Positions 29,776 to 38,707 of a DNA stretch of 64,000 bases are shown piece by piece. Below the pieces are notes generated by a model. It saw only the letters and a program-made list of their open reading frames with translations, was not told the origin of the DNA and searched no databases. The stretch spans positions 558,001-622,000 of the forward strand of contig CP073216.1 in assembly GCA_020342235.1 (NCBI GenBank), written 5' to 3'. Origin of the DNA: Saccharomycopsis phalli (Eukaryota > Ascomycota > Saccharomycetes > Ascoideales > Saccharomycopsidaceae). Positions within the stretch are counted from its first letter, which is position 1. Each line of letters begins with the position of its first letter. The translations under genes were made by a program, and so were the position numbers.

Positions 29776-31764
29776 ATGACAAGCCAGAATATATTAGACA
29801 ATTTCCAGGAAGATTTGGACGACAATTGGGACGAAATAGTAGATAATAACGACGATATCGACGATGTGCTCCGGACGTCGATTTATTCGTGTCAATCTGG
29901 CAGCTCCACCAGCTCGCCGACCAAGACTAGCAGCGAGAAGCCCAGTTTGAGCATCAATGGGTCGCCAAAGAAGAAGCCGTACCAGTCGATATCGCTAGCT
30001 GATTTTGAGTCTGCCATGTCTAAGATGTCCATTAATGTTCCGAACTTGAGCAAAGCCCTGGAGCATATAGATCAGCTAGGCCAGAATACCCTAGGCCAGA
30101 ATACCCTAGGCCAGAATACCCTAAGCCAGAATACTTTGAATACCCTCAATCACAGTACAATAAAAAACACCCAGAATACTATCAAATCAGCACTAAATAC
30201 CCTTGACCAGAAGACCATAACATCAGCACTAAATACCCTTGACCAGAATACCATAAAAGATACCCATTCAAGCACGCTCAAGCTTCCACGGCACAAGCAG
30301 AGCAAGCTACTAGGAGACGACAGCGAATTAGAAGACGGCTTGGAGTTCCCAGACGACTTTGACCTTGGTGGGAAAAAGTCCGGGGAGTACGGCCATGAAG
30401 GCACGTTTTTCACGCCGGAGTTTGTCAAGAACATCCGCTACAACGACACGTTGGACATTTTGCCGAGCAACTCGTCAATGTCGTCCGGCCACAACGGGTC
30501 GTCGTCAGCGTCGCTTTACAGCGAGTCCGAGACTGAGGCCACGGATTTCAACAACGTACTTGAGATTGACGACGACGATTTCGAGAAGTTGCTTGAGATC
30601 CGGCTCCGCAAGGCACGGTACCAGGCCGAGTTGGAGGAGATGGAGTTCTATGCGACGCAGAAGAAGCGAGGCAGTCCCAGCAAGCCGCATGCCGGAGAGC
30701 CGCAGCCAGACGACACCTACGACGATGAGGACTTCTTTGAGGACTTTGAGGACTTCCGCGACACGTTTGCGGGGCGCGACGTGCACCGGAACGTGCTCTT
30801 CAAAGGGTATCTGGCGCGGAAACCGACGGACCGGCTCACGCCCAAGAAGTCAATGCCGGCGATGCGGGCCCCCTCGCTCGTGGTACGGCCGCTGGGGGTG
30901 CGCAAGACGTCATCGACGCTCCATTTGGACGCGGCCAAGGGCCGGCCGGTGTTCAAGCGCAACGGCAAGAAGAAGATCCTTGTGCAGCCCACAAGAAGGC
31001 AGCAGTATGGCACAGGCCATGAGCTCGATGGTATCAGCGACTTGTACGTTGACATGGCCCAGGAGCGACCGGCTGGGGAATATGACATGTACCACACGCT
31101 CCGAGGTACGCGTGGGAACATGGATCTCAGCATGTACTGTGAGCCGGAGTACGCGGGCAAGAGGCGACGGAGGCGGAAGATGGGGCTCATCCAGCACTTG
31201 AATGCGCCGCAGAGGCAGTACGAGCTCGAAGGGTACAACGGGAACAAGATGCGGTTCAATCCCGCGACGTACAAGTGGGAGGGCAATGAGGTGGACCTCC
31301 GACGGTTTGCGAGCATCCGGCCGCAGAAGCACCCTGCGCTCATTACGTATCTCAACAAGAAGAGCTACGGCGGCGGCACGGTGAAGCCGTTGCGCAGCAA
31401 GGGCATGAAGTTGTGCCGAGAAGACGATAGCGACTTTGAGGAGTTGAGTGTCGACGGACTACAGGTGGAGGGCGGGATGTACTTCAACCCACGGAAACTC
31501 TGCTGGATCAGTCTCGAGTCAGAGGACCACGACCCGTTCCAGGACATTGGCGACTTGGACGTGGAGCCCAAGCCACGGCACTTTAGCCAGGCGGAGTTTA
31601 CTGTGGGGAACGAGTTTGAGCTTGCGCGGGGCATGGTCGACAAGTGCTATCAGGAGGAGGAGCGATGGGCCAAGAAGGTGAAGAACTGGTTCCAGCCTGG
31701 AAACGAGCCCATCAACCGGGACTATACATATGAGATCCGTAACATGGTCATGGGCAACACGTGA
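29776..31764 (+). CDS. BFA1: Mitotic-exit GAP subunit Bfa1/Byr4
   Basis: Spindle-pole scaffold that, with Bub2, forms the GAP restraining the Tem1 GTPase and so mitotic exit. It has 662 residues. The C-terminal half carries Byr4-type blocks (NKMRFNPATYKWEGNEVDL, RPQKHPALITYL, GGMYFNPRKLCWISL, EEERWAKKVKNWF). The N-terminal third is acidic and Ser-rich, and contains in-frame minisatellites (LGQNT pentads and NTLDQ-type repeats, about residues 100-165). The last codons overlap the first of three CACGTG-bearing direct repeats. Confidence 0.9.
   Translation: MTSQNILDNFQEDLDDNWDEIVDNNDDIDDVLRTSIYSCQSGSSTSSPTKTSSEKPSLSINGSPKKKPYQSISLADFESAMSKMSINVPNLSKALEHIDQLGQNTLGQNTLGQNTLSQNTLNTLNHSTIKNTQNTIKSALNTLDQKTITSALNTLDQNTIKDTHSSTLKLPRHKQSKLLGDDSELEDGLEFPDDFDLGGKKSGEYGHEGTFFTPEFVKNIRYNDTLDILPSNSSMSSGHNGSSSASLYSESETEATDFNNVLEIDDDDFEKLLEIRLRKARYQAELEEMEFYATQKKRGSPSKPHAGEPQPDDTYDDEDFFEDFEDFRDTFAGRDVHRNVLFKGYLARKPTDRLTPKKSMPAMRAPSLVVRPLGVRKTSSTLHLDAAKGRPVFKRNGKKKILVQPTRRQQYGTGHELDGISDLYVDMAQERPAGEYDMYHTLRGTRGNMDLSMYCEPEYAGKRRRRRKMGLIQHLNAPQRQYELEGYNGNKMRFNPATYKWEGNEVDLRRFASIRPQKHPALITYLNKKSYGGGTVKPLRSKGMKLCREDDSDFEELSVDGLQVEGGMYFNPRKLCWISLESEDHDPFQDIGDLDVEPKPRHFSQAEFTVGNEFELARGMVDKCYQEEERWAKKVKNWFQPGNEPINRDYTYEIRNMVMGNT
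30070..30255 (+). repeat. In-frame minisatellites in BFA1
   Basis: A 15-bp unit (ggccagaatacccta) runs about four times from 30080. A longer unit of roughly 45 bp built on actaaatacccttgaccaga follows in two copies. All periods are multiples of three, so the frame is kept. Confidence 0.85.
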
Positions 31765-31852
31765 ATAGGTGTATCCAATCATTGCGACACGTGATCAATA
31801 TGTATCCAATCATGGGCAACACGTGACCAACATGTATAGCGCAATCATGAGA
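31754..31852. promoter_or_regulatory. Triple CACGTG direct repeat upstream of the lactonase-like gene
   Basis: Three direct copies of about 31 bp (acacgtga ... tatccaatcat) place CACGTG at 31758-31763, 31788-31793 and 31820-31825. The first overlaps the BFA1 stop codon. The array ends about 20 bp before the next ATG and may act as a bHLH (Cbf1-like) site cluster. Confidence 0.65.
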
Positions 31853-31872
31853 AAGTGTCTTGTAGGATTCAT

Positions 31873-32868
31873 ATGGCTACTGCCGAGAAAATCTTTTCCG
31901 TGCAAGGCGCACGGCTCCCCGAGGGAATCACTTATAATCCAATGAACCACTCCTTGATCTGGGTCGACATCCTCCGCGCTGAGGTCCACCGCGTGATGCT
32001 TCCCAAGACCAAAAAGAAGCAGTACGAGTCCCGCGAGTTGAACACCATCGTAAACTCCCACGAAATCATCTCCCACGCAGAGGGATATCCCGACTTGCTC
32101 TCCATCGGCGCAGTCGGACTTACAGACGACCCGGATCGCTTGTTGGTCGCAGCTAAACACGGAGTCGCACTCGTCAGCTTCAAGCACTTGGCTGTCAAGC
32201 ACTTGGCGCAGTTTGACTTCATCCCTGAGAGCGATCGGGCCCGGTTCCGGGCAAACGACTCCAAGATCAGCCCGGCCGGTAATTTCTGGGTCGGAATCAT
32301 GAACGATAACTCCGCGTCCGAGCCCCAGCCCCAAGGGTTCTTGATGAAGCTCGATCACACCTCGCTCAGCTACTCCGTGCTTCTAGACAAGCAAACCATA
32401 CCAAACGGCATGGTGTGGAACCGCGACTTGACCAAGTTTTTCCACATCAACAGCACTACGAGAATGATCAGGGTATACGACTACGACAAGACCACCGACA
32501 CCATCAGCAACGGGGCAGATTTCTTCGACACCCAGTCGCTTGCCTCGCCGACGGATGAGCCCGACGGGCTTACTATCGACGACGACGACAACTTGTACGT
32601 TGCCGTTTGGGGAGGCGCGGCTGTGTACAAGATCAGCCCACTGGGTATCCAAGTGGACAAGTACAATGTCCCGGCAAAACGCAGCAACTGTCCGGTGTTT
32701 GGGGGCCGCAACATGGATGAGATGTTTGTGAGCACTGCGGACTTGCACCTTGACGATCCGAGCAAGTTGGCCAGTGAGGAGGGCGACTTGGGCGGGGCAA
32801 TATTCCGGATCAAGTTGCCTGGTGTGGTTGGACGTCACAAGTATGTATGGAAGGGGCAATTGCCATGA
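31873..32868 (+). CDS. SMP-30/gluconolactonase-like six-bladed propeller protein
   Basis: Probable calcium- or zinc-dependent sugar lactonase of the SMP-30/regucalcin family, 331 residues. Metal-site motifs typical of the family are present: LPEG near residue 15 (Glu), IPNGMVWN near 180 (Asn) and DEPDGLTIDDDDNLYVAVW near 230 (Asp). There is no signal peptide, so it is likely cytosolic. In-frame codons before 31873 start at a GTG; the ATG at 31873 is preferred. The physiological substrate is not known. Confidence 0.9.
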   Translation: MATAEKIFSVQGARLPEGITYNPMNHSLIWVDILRAEVHRVMLPKTKKKQYESRELNTIVNSHEIISHAEGYPDLLSIGAVGLTDDPDRLLVAAKHGVALVSFKHLAVKHLAQFDFIPESDRARFRANDSKISPAGNFWVGIMNDNSASEPQPQGFLMKLDHTSLSYSVLLDKQTIPNGMVWNRDLTKFFHINSTTRMIRVYDYDKTTDTISNGADFFDTQSLASPTDEPDGLTIDDDDNLYVAVWGGAAVYKISPLGIQVDKYNVPAKRSNCPVFGGRNMDEMFVSTADLHLDDPSKLASEEGDLGGAIFRIKLPGVVGRHKYVWKGQLP

Positions 32869-33765
32869 TACATGTAGTGGTGGTAGATTGGTAATGCACA
32901 ATTTGTTTGTTATAAATGGTGTAATTGATGGTGTAATGGATGGTGGGAGTTGGAATAATTGGTCGTGCAATGCTATACTAGAATACGAGTTGATACAATT
33001 GTTGAATATATTCACTTGACTATTCAACTGACTATTTATACTTGAAAGAAAAACGTGTTCTTTGTGTAGAAAAGAAATGGACTTGGCTAGAATATTACCT
33101 TGGCAATGGATAGGTAAGGAAGAATTTGTATGAAATACAAGGTTCTGAAATGACAATGGGGTCATTGAGTGAAATCTTGTTCACTACATGTTAATTGGTA
33201 ACTGGTAATTGGTAATTGGTAATTAGTTATATGACAATTGGTTATATGACAATTGGTGTAGCATAATAACTGGGATACAAGTTGGTAAAATAGCTGAAAT
33301 ATATTTCTCTACTTAAAGAAATTTGACCATTTATACTCGGAAAAAAGAGACATTCTCTGTAAAAGGGAATAACCTGACTAGACCGTTGGCTTTACAGAAG
33401 TTTGGGTCGTAAAGATATGAAAAGGCAAGGAATTCTAAAAACACAAGAAATTCCAAAAGGAAAAAGATAAAAGACACTAAAGTTGTAGATAATGATTTTC
33501 TGGCTAGACCATTATCTTACAAAAGTTTGAATCAGCCAGAATGAGTCGATGTGAAATTTCTCTTTTCATACAATTGGTATGCAATTGTCACAACTATAGC
33601 ACCTCCACATAATTTTACAATTGTAATACACCATTCCTACAACATAATTTTAAATATGGTCCTCAATATCCTCAATAGCACCAATAGCCAAGTTCTCAAG
33701 TCCTACTTGACTGGCAGACATGCAATTTTCGGCCTTCAAGGCGCGTGAAAATTTAATCTGCAGCC
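32869..33765. repeat. Non-coding gap with three diverged direct repeats
   Basis: About 900 bp. Related segments recur near 33030-33110, 33320-33420 and 33485-33540. They share tgac(t/c)atttatact(t/c)g, then a gactagac..ttacagaagtttg-like block. Short ggtaattggtaattggtaat repeats sit between the first and second. No coding frame or RNA gene is recognised. Confidence 0.55.
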
Positions 33766-34675
33766 ATGGATCCTTTTGAAGCACGACTTCTGTTCTCAAA
33801 GATGCTCGTTGGGCTTCTGCCCTCGACCCAGGTGTTGAGCAAATGCTCGGCATTTGCGCTCCGTAACCACGAATATCAGGATGACTTCCACTCGTGTGTT
33901 ATTGAGGTGTTGCCTACGGTAAGTAGTTTGGTCTCCGAGATGCCACTAACAGCAGATGGACCTCAACTTGAGATTGAACATTCTCAACTTCGTCGACACC
34001 TTGATCGGCCAATCGAAGGCGTCGTTCTCCAAGAACAGCAACGTGCCTTATATCGACAATATCGTGGGCGACTTGCCCAAGATCGTGGCACTAGTGGTGC
34101 CTGCCAATGAGTACGGGTTGTTCAACATGCGCATCTGCTTCGATATCTTACGCAGCATCAGCATCCAATTGGGGTTCGAGGAGGAGAAGATCGAGGCGTT
34201 CAAGAAGCGGTTTGAGAGCGATCTCCTCACGGATGAGCACAAGGCGTCGGTCGACCGATTAGCGCAGAATAAGCGGCTCAAGCTCGAGCCAGGATCCGCT
34301 GGAGATTTCCAGGTGGACGACGAGCGGCTTATTTCCCAGGGCGGGATTGCCAGCGCGTGGGAAATTCTCGTGAACCGCAAGTTGCAGAGCCAATACATCA
34401 CGTACCGGAACACGTGTTTGGGCGACGACAAAGACTCGAGTGCGCCAAAGGAGCTCCTGCTTACCAAGGAGCAGATATTGGCTCGGATGGAGGCCGACCG
34501 AGAGCGGCACAAGAAGGCCAAGGAGGGTCTTTGGAGGGTGTACCGGCCCAATGGCAGTAAAGTGGACAAGGCGGAGTTCAACAAGTTGTGGGATCAGTAC
34601 GGGGCGTTGACCAAGGAGGAGTACAAGGGGTTGCATGAGTTGGGCGAGATTACCAAGCAGAGCTTTAATTTCTAA
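33766..34675 (+). CDS. CTK3: CTD kinase subunit Ctk3, two exons
   Basis: Gamma subunit of the CTDK-1 kinase that phosphorylates Ser2 of the RNA polymerase II CTD. Exon 1 is 33766-33918, the intron 33919-33955 (37 nt; GTAAGT, CACTAAC, AGCAG) and exon 2 33956-34675, giving 290 residues (S. cerevisiae 296). The N-terminal CID-like helical domain reads MDPFEARLLFSKMLVGL, then FHSCVIEVLPTMDLNLRLNI across the junction and ILNFVDTLIGQS. The C-terminal half is charged, with EADRERHKKAKEGLW. The next gene starts 28 bp downstream. Confidence 0.92.
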
Positions 34676-34703
34676 TGTATGATTTTGTAGAAAAAGTAGG
34701 CCA

Positions 34704-35237
34704 ATGGTGAGCGAGGCAGACAATATTTTCTTGTTGGACTACACTCAGGAGAACCGCGAGTTGGTTGATGCCAAGTACGAGGACGAGATATTGACCAAGT
34801 ATTTCGAAATGGGGTACGACGACAAGGACATGGTGGTGGAGGACGTGGCTGGGTTTCTAGAGTCGTTTGAGGTGGCTGGGCCGTACATTGACGAGCGGAT
34901 ATTCGAGGAATGGCTAATCGAGGGCATGGAGGAGGACAGGGTGGTTGACTTTGACAAGCTTGTGTTTGGGACGTGCAAATTGATGATTCTCAGCCGCCAT
35001 TTTGAGTACATTGCCGATTTTTGGAGGGTGGTCATGGGCAGTGACGACTTGCTGGCCACGTTGCTGATTCCAGAGTTGACTGCGCTTGTCAAGAAATTGA
35101 AGTTGGACGGGAAAATCCGCCAGGGGTTGGTGATTGACATGATATCCACAGGGTCCACCAAGGGCAAGACGTGTATGGATTTCTATGACTTTCTGGTGCT
35201 AATGGGGCAGCTAGGTGAGTTGACTGAGGAGGTTTAG
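34704..35237 (+). CDS. Centrin-like helical protein, possibly Rad33
   Basis: Acidic, all-helical protein of 177 residues. The pattern suggests degenerate EF-hand pairs, but I see no canonical DxDxDG loop. Size, charge and lack of calcium loops resemble Rad33, the centrin-like partner of Rad4 in nucleotide-excision repair; this is a tentative comparison made from memory. Start at the ATG at 34704, very close to the CTK3 stop. Its last 20 or so bases are the source unit of the tandem repeat that follows. Confidence 0.8.
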   Translation: MVSEADNIFLLDYTQENRELVDAKYEDEILTKYFEMGYDDKDMVVEDVAGFLESFEVAGPYIDERIFEEWLIEGMEEDRVVDFDKLVFGTCKLMILSRHFEYIADFWRVVMGSDDLLATLLIPELTALVKKLKLDGKIRQGLVIDMISTGSTKGKTCMDFYDFLVLMGQLGELTEEV

Positions 35238-35390
35238 GAGGTGTGGTGTGTGACTAGAAGTTTAGAATGATTAGTATATGTGAGTTGACTAGAAGTTTAG
35301 AATGATTAGTATATATGAGTTGACTGAGGAGGTTTAGGATGGTTGGTGTAGGTGGGTTGACTAGAAGTTTAGAATAGTTGATATAGGCGT
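35221..35390. repeat. 35-bp tandem repeat that includes the end of the Rad33-like gene
   Basis: tgact(a/g)ga(a/g)g(a/g)(a/g)gttta units begin at 35221, 35251, 35286, 35321 and 35358. The first overlaps the stop codon at 35235-35237. The 35321 unit repeats the gene's terminal bases exactly (gttgactgaggaggtttagg). Confidence 0.85.
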
Positions 35391-35460
35391 ATGTAATGAG
35401 TATAGTAGTAATGATATGTTAGGACTTTGGGTATTATCGAGGACTCTTGTATATTATTGA

Positions 35461-35544
35461 TACACTGTTATTGGTACACTGTAATTGGTACACTGTCATT
35501 GGTACACTGTCATTGGTACACTGTCATTGGTACACTGTCATTAT
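35461..35544. repeat. 14-bp tandem repeat
   Basis: tacactgtcattgg and variants run six times with an exact 14-bp period from 35461. It is a second, unrelated array in the same gap (35238-35629), ending about 85 bp before the next ATG. Confidence 0.92.
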
Positions 35545-35629
35545 CGAAGCTCTTGGATATTATTGGTACACCTTACAAGTGGTAATTCAACCATTGCTAA
35601 ATCTCAATTGTTTTGCATACTAACGCGTC

Positions 35630-36310
35630 ATGGAATACACTGACCAGCTCAAGCATCAGATTGAGTTGAAAAAGAGCTACTTGGACGCGATAAATTCAAC
35701 CATAGCCACCCTCGAGCACGATGCCAACCAGGAACTAAAGAAATATTCGCCGCTGGATCGCATGAAGATCAAAGCATTGGCCTTGAGAGAAGTCTCCAAC
35801 AAACAAACATTCACGCCTGGCAAGAACGATCCAATTGGAGACAGTCTCAAGGTGTGTCGGCTAGACAAGGAGACTCGTGAGTTGGCGAGTGCTGCCCAGT
35901 TTTTCAAGGCCCATAGCCTGGACCTCGCGTCGGAGGTGCTGATAAACGATAACTTGAGGGTTTTGAAGGACCAGTGGATGGATGAGGTGGCAGAGAGGGG
36001 GTCAATGGGAGCCGAGGAAACTGCAGAGGCGCTCCGGGAGTCTTTGGAGCGGGAATCGTTGAGAGAGAGGCAGTTGATGCGGTATGTGAAGCAGGTGGTG
36101 TGGAAGCTCAGTGAGGGCAAGTCTCTGGCACAGGATCGGCTTTTGACGGTGCAGAATTTGATTAACAAGATGATGGGTGACGGGGAGTATATTGAGGTGG
36201 ATCAGCTTACGGAGGATGTGGATTTTCTACGGCAGTTGTACAAGTATGATATGATTGTTGAGGAGGATGATTTCCGACGCGTGAAGCTTCGGCAGTATGG
36301 GCTTGATTAA
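35630..36310 (+). CDS. Coiled-coil protein, kinetochore CCAN-like (CENP-K/Mcm22 or Fta4-like)
   Basis: Charged helical protein of 226 residues with predicted coiled coils near both ends. The terminal pattern FLRQLYKYDMIVEEDDFRRVKLRQYG resembles the small C-terminal winged region of CCAN proteins such as CENP-K (loosely LLR..I...ED..RIRL). This is a weak pattern match and not a firm identification. The frame, length and codon use support a real gene. The ATG at 35630 follows a good context (CGTCATGG). Confidence 0.8.
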   Translation: MEYTDQLKHQIELKKSYLDAINSTIATLEHDANQELKKYSPLDRMKIKALALREVSNKQTFTPGKNDPIGDSLKVCRLDKETRELASAAQFFKAHSLDLASEVLINDNLRVLKDQWMDEVAERGSMGAEETAEALRESLERESLRERQLMRYVKQVVWKLSEGKSLAQDRLLTVQNLINKMMGDGEYIEVDQLTEDVDFLRQLYKYDMIVEEDDFRRVKLRQYGLD

Positions 36311-37222
36311 TGGGTTGAATTGATTCCGACGATGAAGCATTAGTATATCTTGATTAATAGGTTGGAAGTTTCTCTGGGGATTGTGGGTTGGATTTGGGCA
36401 ATGTTTGCTTGCGGTGTTGGGTCTCAACCAATAGTCACATTTGACAATTCACACCACGATATTGTATTAAAGCTACCCTAGTGGTAGGACCTGAGTCAGT
36501 TGGTGACCAGTGCCATTTTAATACGTGTAATATAGTACCTATGCTACGCGATGGAAAACGGGCAAATACATTTGCCAGACAATCAAGGATAGTCTGACAT
36601 TTATGCTAGGAAAGTAGGGAATCCAAGCCATGAAGACTTGTCTGTACAAGACTGTATATGTAAGAAAGGTTTATCCTAGTATTTTTTTGTAACCCAGTTG
36701 TCCCAATTCCTTTTAGAGAAGCCATGCTTTCCCTTTTTAGTTGTTATTTCCAGTCTGGCTCTAGCTCCTCCACTAGTGAAGTGCCCCAACTGGCGTAACT
36801 TCACATTCCGCCGAGCAATTACCCTTTTCAAGTATAAATAGTCGGACTTTATTGAATATTCAAGCGAATATATTTTGGCTATTTTACCGACTTGTATTCT
36901 AGTTATTATTACAGTATCTGTATAATACTGTGTCTAGTGTAATACTGATGGTGTACTGTATGTGGTGTAAAACAATATCTGGCGTAAAACTGTATCTGTA
37001 CAAGACCGTATCTGGCGAGACTTGTTCCTCGAGTGGTGCGCCACAACAATGAACCATGACTGGTCAAGTAAAAAACTCTAAAACACAGCATCACTACATT
37101 GGCTCACTAATTGATTCACCAATTGGCTCACCATGATTCACCATGACTCACCATGGCTCACCATGACTCACCATGACTTACTATGGCTCACTGACCCGTA
37201 ATGTCATCTCTATTTACACTCA
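36311..37222. other. Repeat-rich gap between convergent genes
   Basis: About 910 bp with no gene. It contains loose ctgtatctgtacaagac repeats (36640-37015), a 25-bp sequence at 36852-36876 identical to 18410-18434, and the 10-bp array listed separately. Confidence 0.6.
37127..37193. repeat. 10-bp tandem repeat past the ATP23 stop
   Basis: ctcaccatga and one-base variants run about six or seven times with an exact 10-bp period. The array ends some 30 bp from the ATP23 stop codon at 37223. Confidence 0.9.
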
Positions 37223-37933
37223 CTACCTATATATTCTATCAAACGGCCGGGTGTCATTAAAACAAGAGTCCCACACCTCGTTGACAACCTCGGCCGCCTG
37301 TTCTTTGGACTTGCAGCTGGGATGCTGGGATACCGAGATGGTTGCCCTACGCTTGACACACGCCTGGTGTCCCTTTTTGAAATTGTCAATGGCCCCTAGC
37401 CAAAACTGGTTGGCCATGCGACATTCACCCGAAAGCGAGCTGGCCCTGATCTCGGAGCACGCATGGTGCCGTAAATTGAACCAGTCGACATTGAACTTCT
37501 CGCCGTCGTAGGCATGCACCAACTCGTGCGCAACCGTATCTTCTAGCTGGTACTTGTTGAGGATTCGGTTCTGGCACAACAAGATGCCCAACTCCGGGTG
37601 GTATCCGCCGCCCTTCCAGTCTTCGCAAAAGTCGCAAATGACATTGTCGCGGTTGAATGTCTTGCCCGGATTCACCTTCTTGATCTCATCGACCATGAAC
37701 CGCACCGTCGGCGAGTACTTGAACATCCAATCGCGATACTCGTGGCAGGTTTTGCAGTCCTTTTCGTTCTGCCGGTAGGCCAAGTCGCGTTTGTAGCGTG
37801 CTGCCTCGTCGTCGGTGAGCCCGAGTCCGGTTCTATAGACCCAGGAGCGGCGCCACCACTCGAACCCCGAGACGTCTGCCAAGTTTTGCGGCGGCTCGGG
37901 ACGCTTTGACTTGTCTGGGTTGACTTGTGACAT
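37223..37933 (-). CDS. ATP23: Mitochondrial metalloprotease/chaperone Atp23
   Basis: Intermembrane-space zinc metalloprotease that processes Atp6 and helps assemble the ATP synthase Fo sector. It has 236 residues. The zinc motif HELVH is at residues 136-140, followed by the conserved AYDGEKFNVDWFNLRHHACSE downstream and paired cysteines (CKTCHEY, CDFCEDW), as in the family. The start ATG at 37933 is divergent from the ankyrin gene across 68 bp that include an A10-T6 tract. Confidence 0.96.
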   Translation of the reverse strand: MSQVNPDKSKRPEPPQNLADVSGFEWWRRSWVYRTGLGLTDDEAARYKRDLAYRQNEKDCKTCHEYRDWMFKYSPTVRFMVDEIKKVNPGKTFNRDNVICDFCEDWKGGGYHPELGILLCQNRILNKYQLEDTVAHELVHAYDGEKFNVDWFNLRHHACSEIRASSLSGECRMANQFWLGAIDNFKKGHQACVKRRATISVSQHPSCKSKEQAAEVVNEVWDSCFNDTRPFDRIYR

Positions 37934-38001
37934 GTGTGGACGCTGGATTTCGCGGAGTACTTCCGGGTGATGGAAAAAAAAAATATTTTTTCACTGCACC
38001 A

Positions 38002-38556
38002 ATGGTTGCCAACATCTGGGTCGCGGCTGGGGATAACGATATTGCGGTGGTAAAAAGCCACTTGGACTCGGGGAAATTCACTCCAAACACCAAGGATCCC
38101 AACGGGTACACTGCGGTCCATGCGGCTGCGTCGTACGGCCACCTTGAGTTGCTCCGGTTGCTCATGGAACGAGGCGGAGACATTAACGTCCAGGACAACG
38201 AGGGAGACACTCCGTTGCACCACTGTGAGGAGTTGAGTGTTGTGCGATTCTTGGTGGAGGACTTGGGTGCGGACTGGAAGGTCAAAAACCGCGAGGGCCG
38301 CACTCCGGAGCAGGAGTTGGAGGACGAGAGTCCTGAGATTGCAGACTACTTGGAGCAGTTGAAGGCCGATCCTAGTGGCAAGAGCTATGTGCAGAGGAAG
38401 GAGGATGTGTCAAATGTGCGGGTGACGCTTGAGGACGTGGCGCGGGTGGGCGAAGCCAATTTACAAGGCAATCCGGAGGAGAGTCTCCGGCAACTTGTTG
38501 AGCAGACGGTACAAGAGATGAAGCATGGCGATACGTCAAAAAAACGACGCTCGTAG
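38002..38556 (+). CDS. Small ankyrin-repeat protein (YCR051W-like)
   Basis: A 184-residue protein with three or four ankyrin repeats: ANIWVAAGDNDIAVVKSHL, then DPNGYTAVHAAASYGHLELLRLL, then NEGDTPLHHCEELSVVRFL. A charged tail ends KKRRS. It matches the small ankyrin protein YCR051W of S. cerevisiae, whose function is poorly known. The ATG at 38002 (MVANIW) is chosen; open codons further upstream would run across the ATP23 promoter. Confidence 0.88.
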   Translation: MVANIWVAAGDNDIAVVKSHLDSGKFTPNTKDPNGYTAVHAAASYGHLELLRLLMERGGDINVQDNEGDTPLHHCEELSVVRFLVEDLGADWKVKNREGRTPEQELEDESPEIADYLEQLKADPSGKSYVQRKEDVSNVRVTLEDVARVGEANLQGNPEESLRQLVEQTVQEMKHGDTSKKRRS

Positions 38557-38707
38557 TAAGAAATGTACATTAATCCTGTGTAGTGGTATATTATGCACAT
38601 GGCCGTTGGGCTGAGGACTGCGGCTAGTTACCAGACGCAGGCACGTGCCGCGTGATCTGGTAACTAATAGTTTTTACCACACTTTGTCGTCCAAATCATT
38701 TATCACC

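Noticed and set aside
35461-35544. CRISPR-like array
   Set aside because: The copies are contiguous with no unique spacers. It is a plain minisatellite in a eukaryote.
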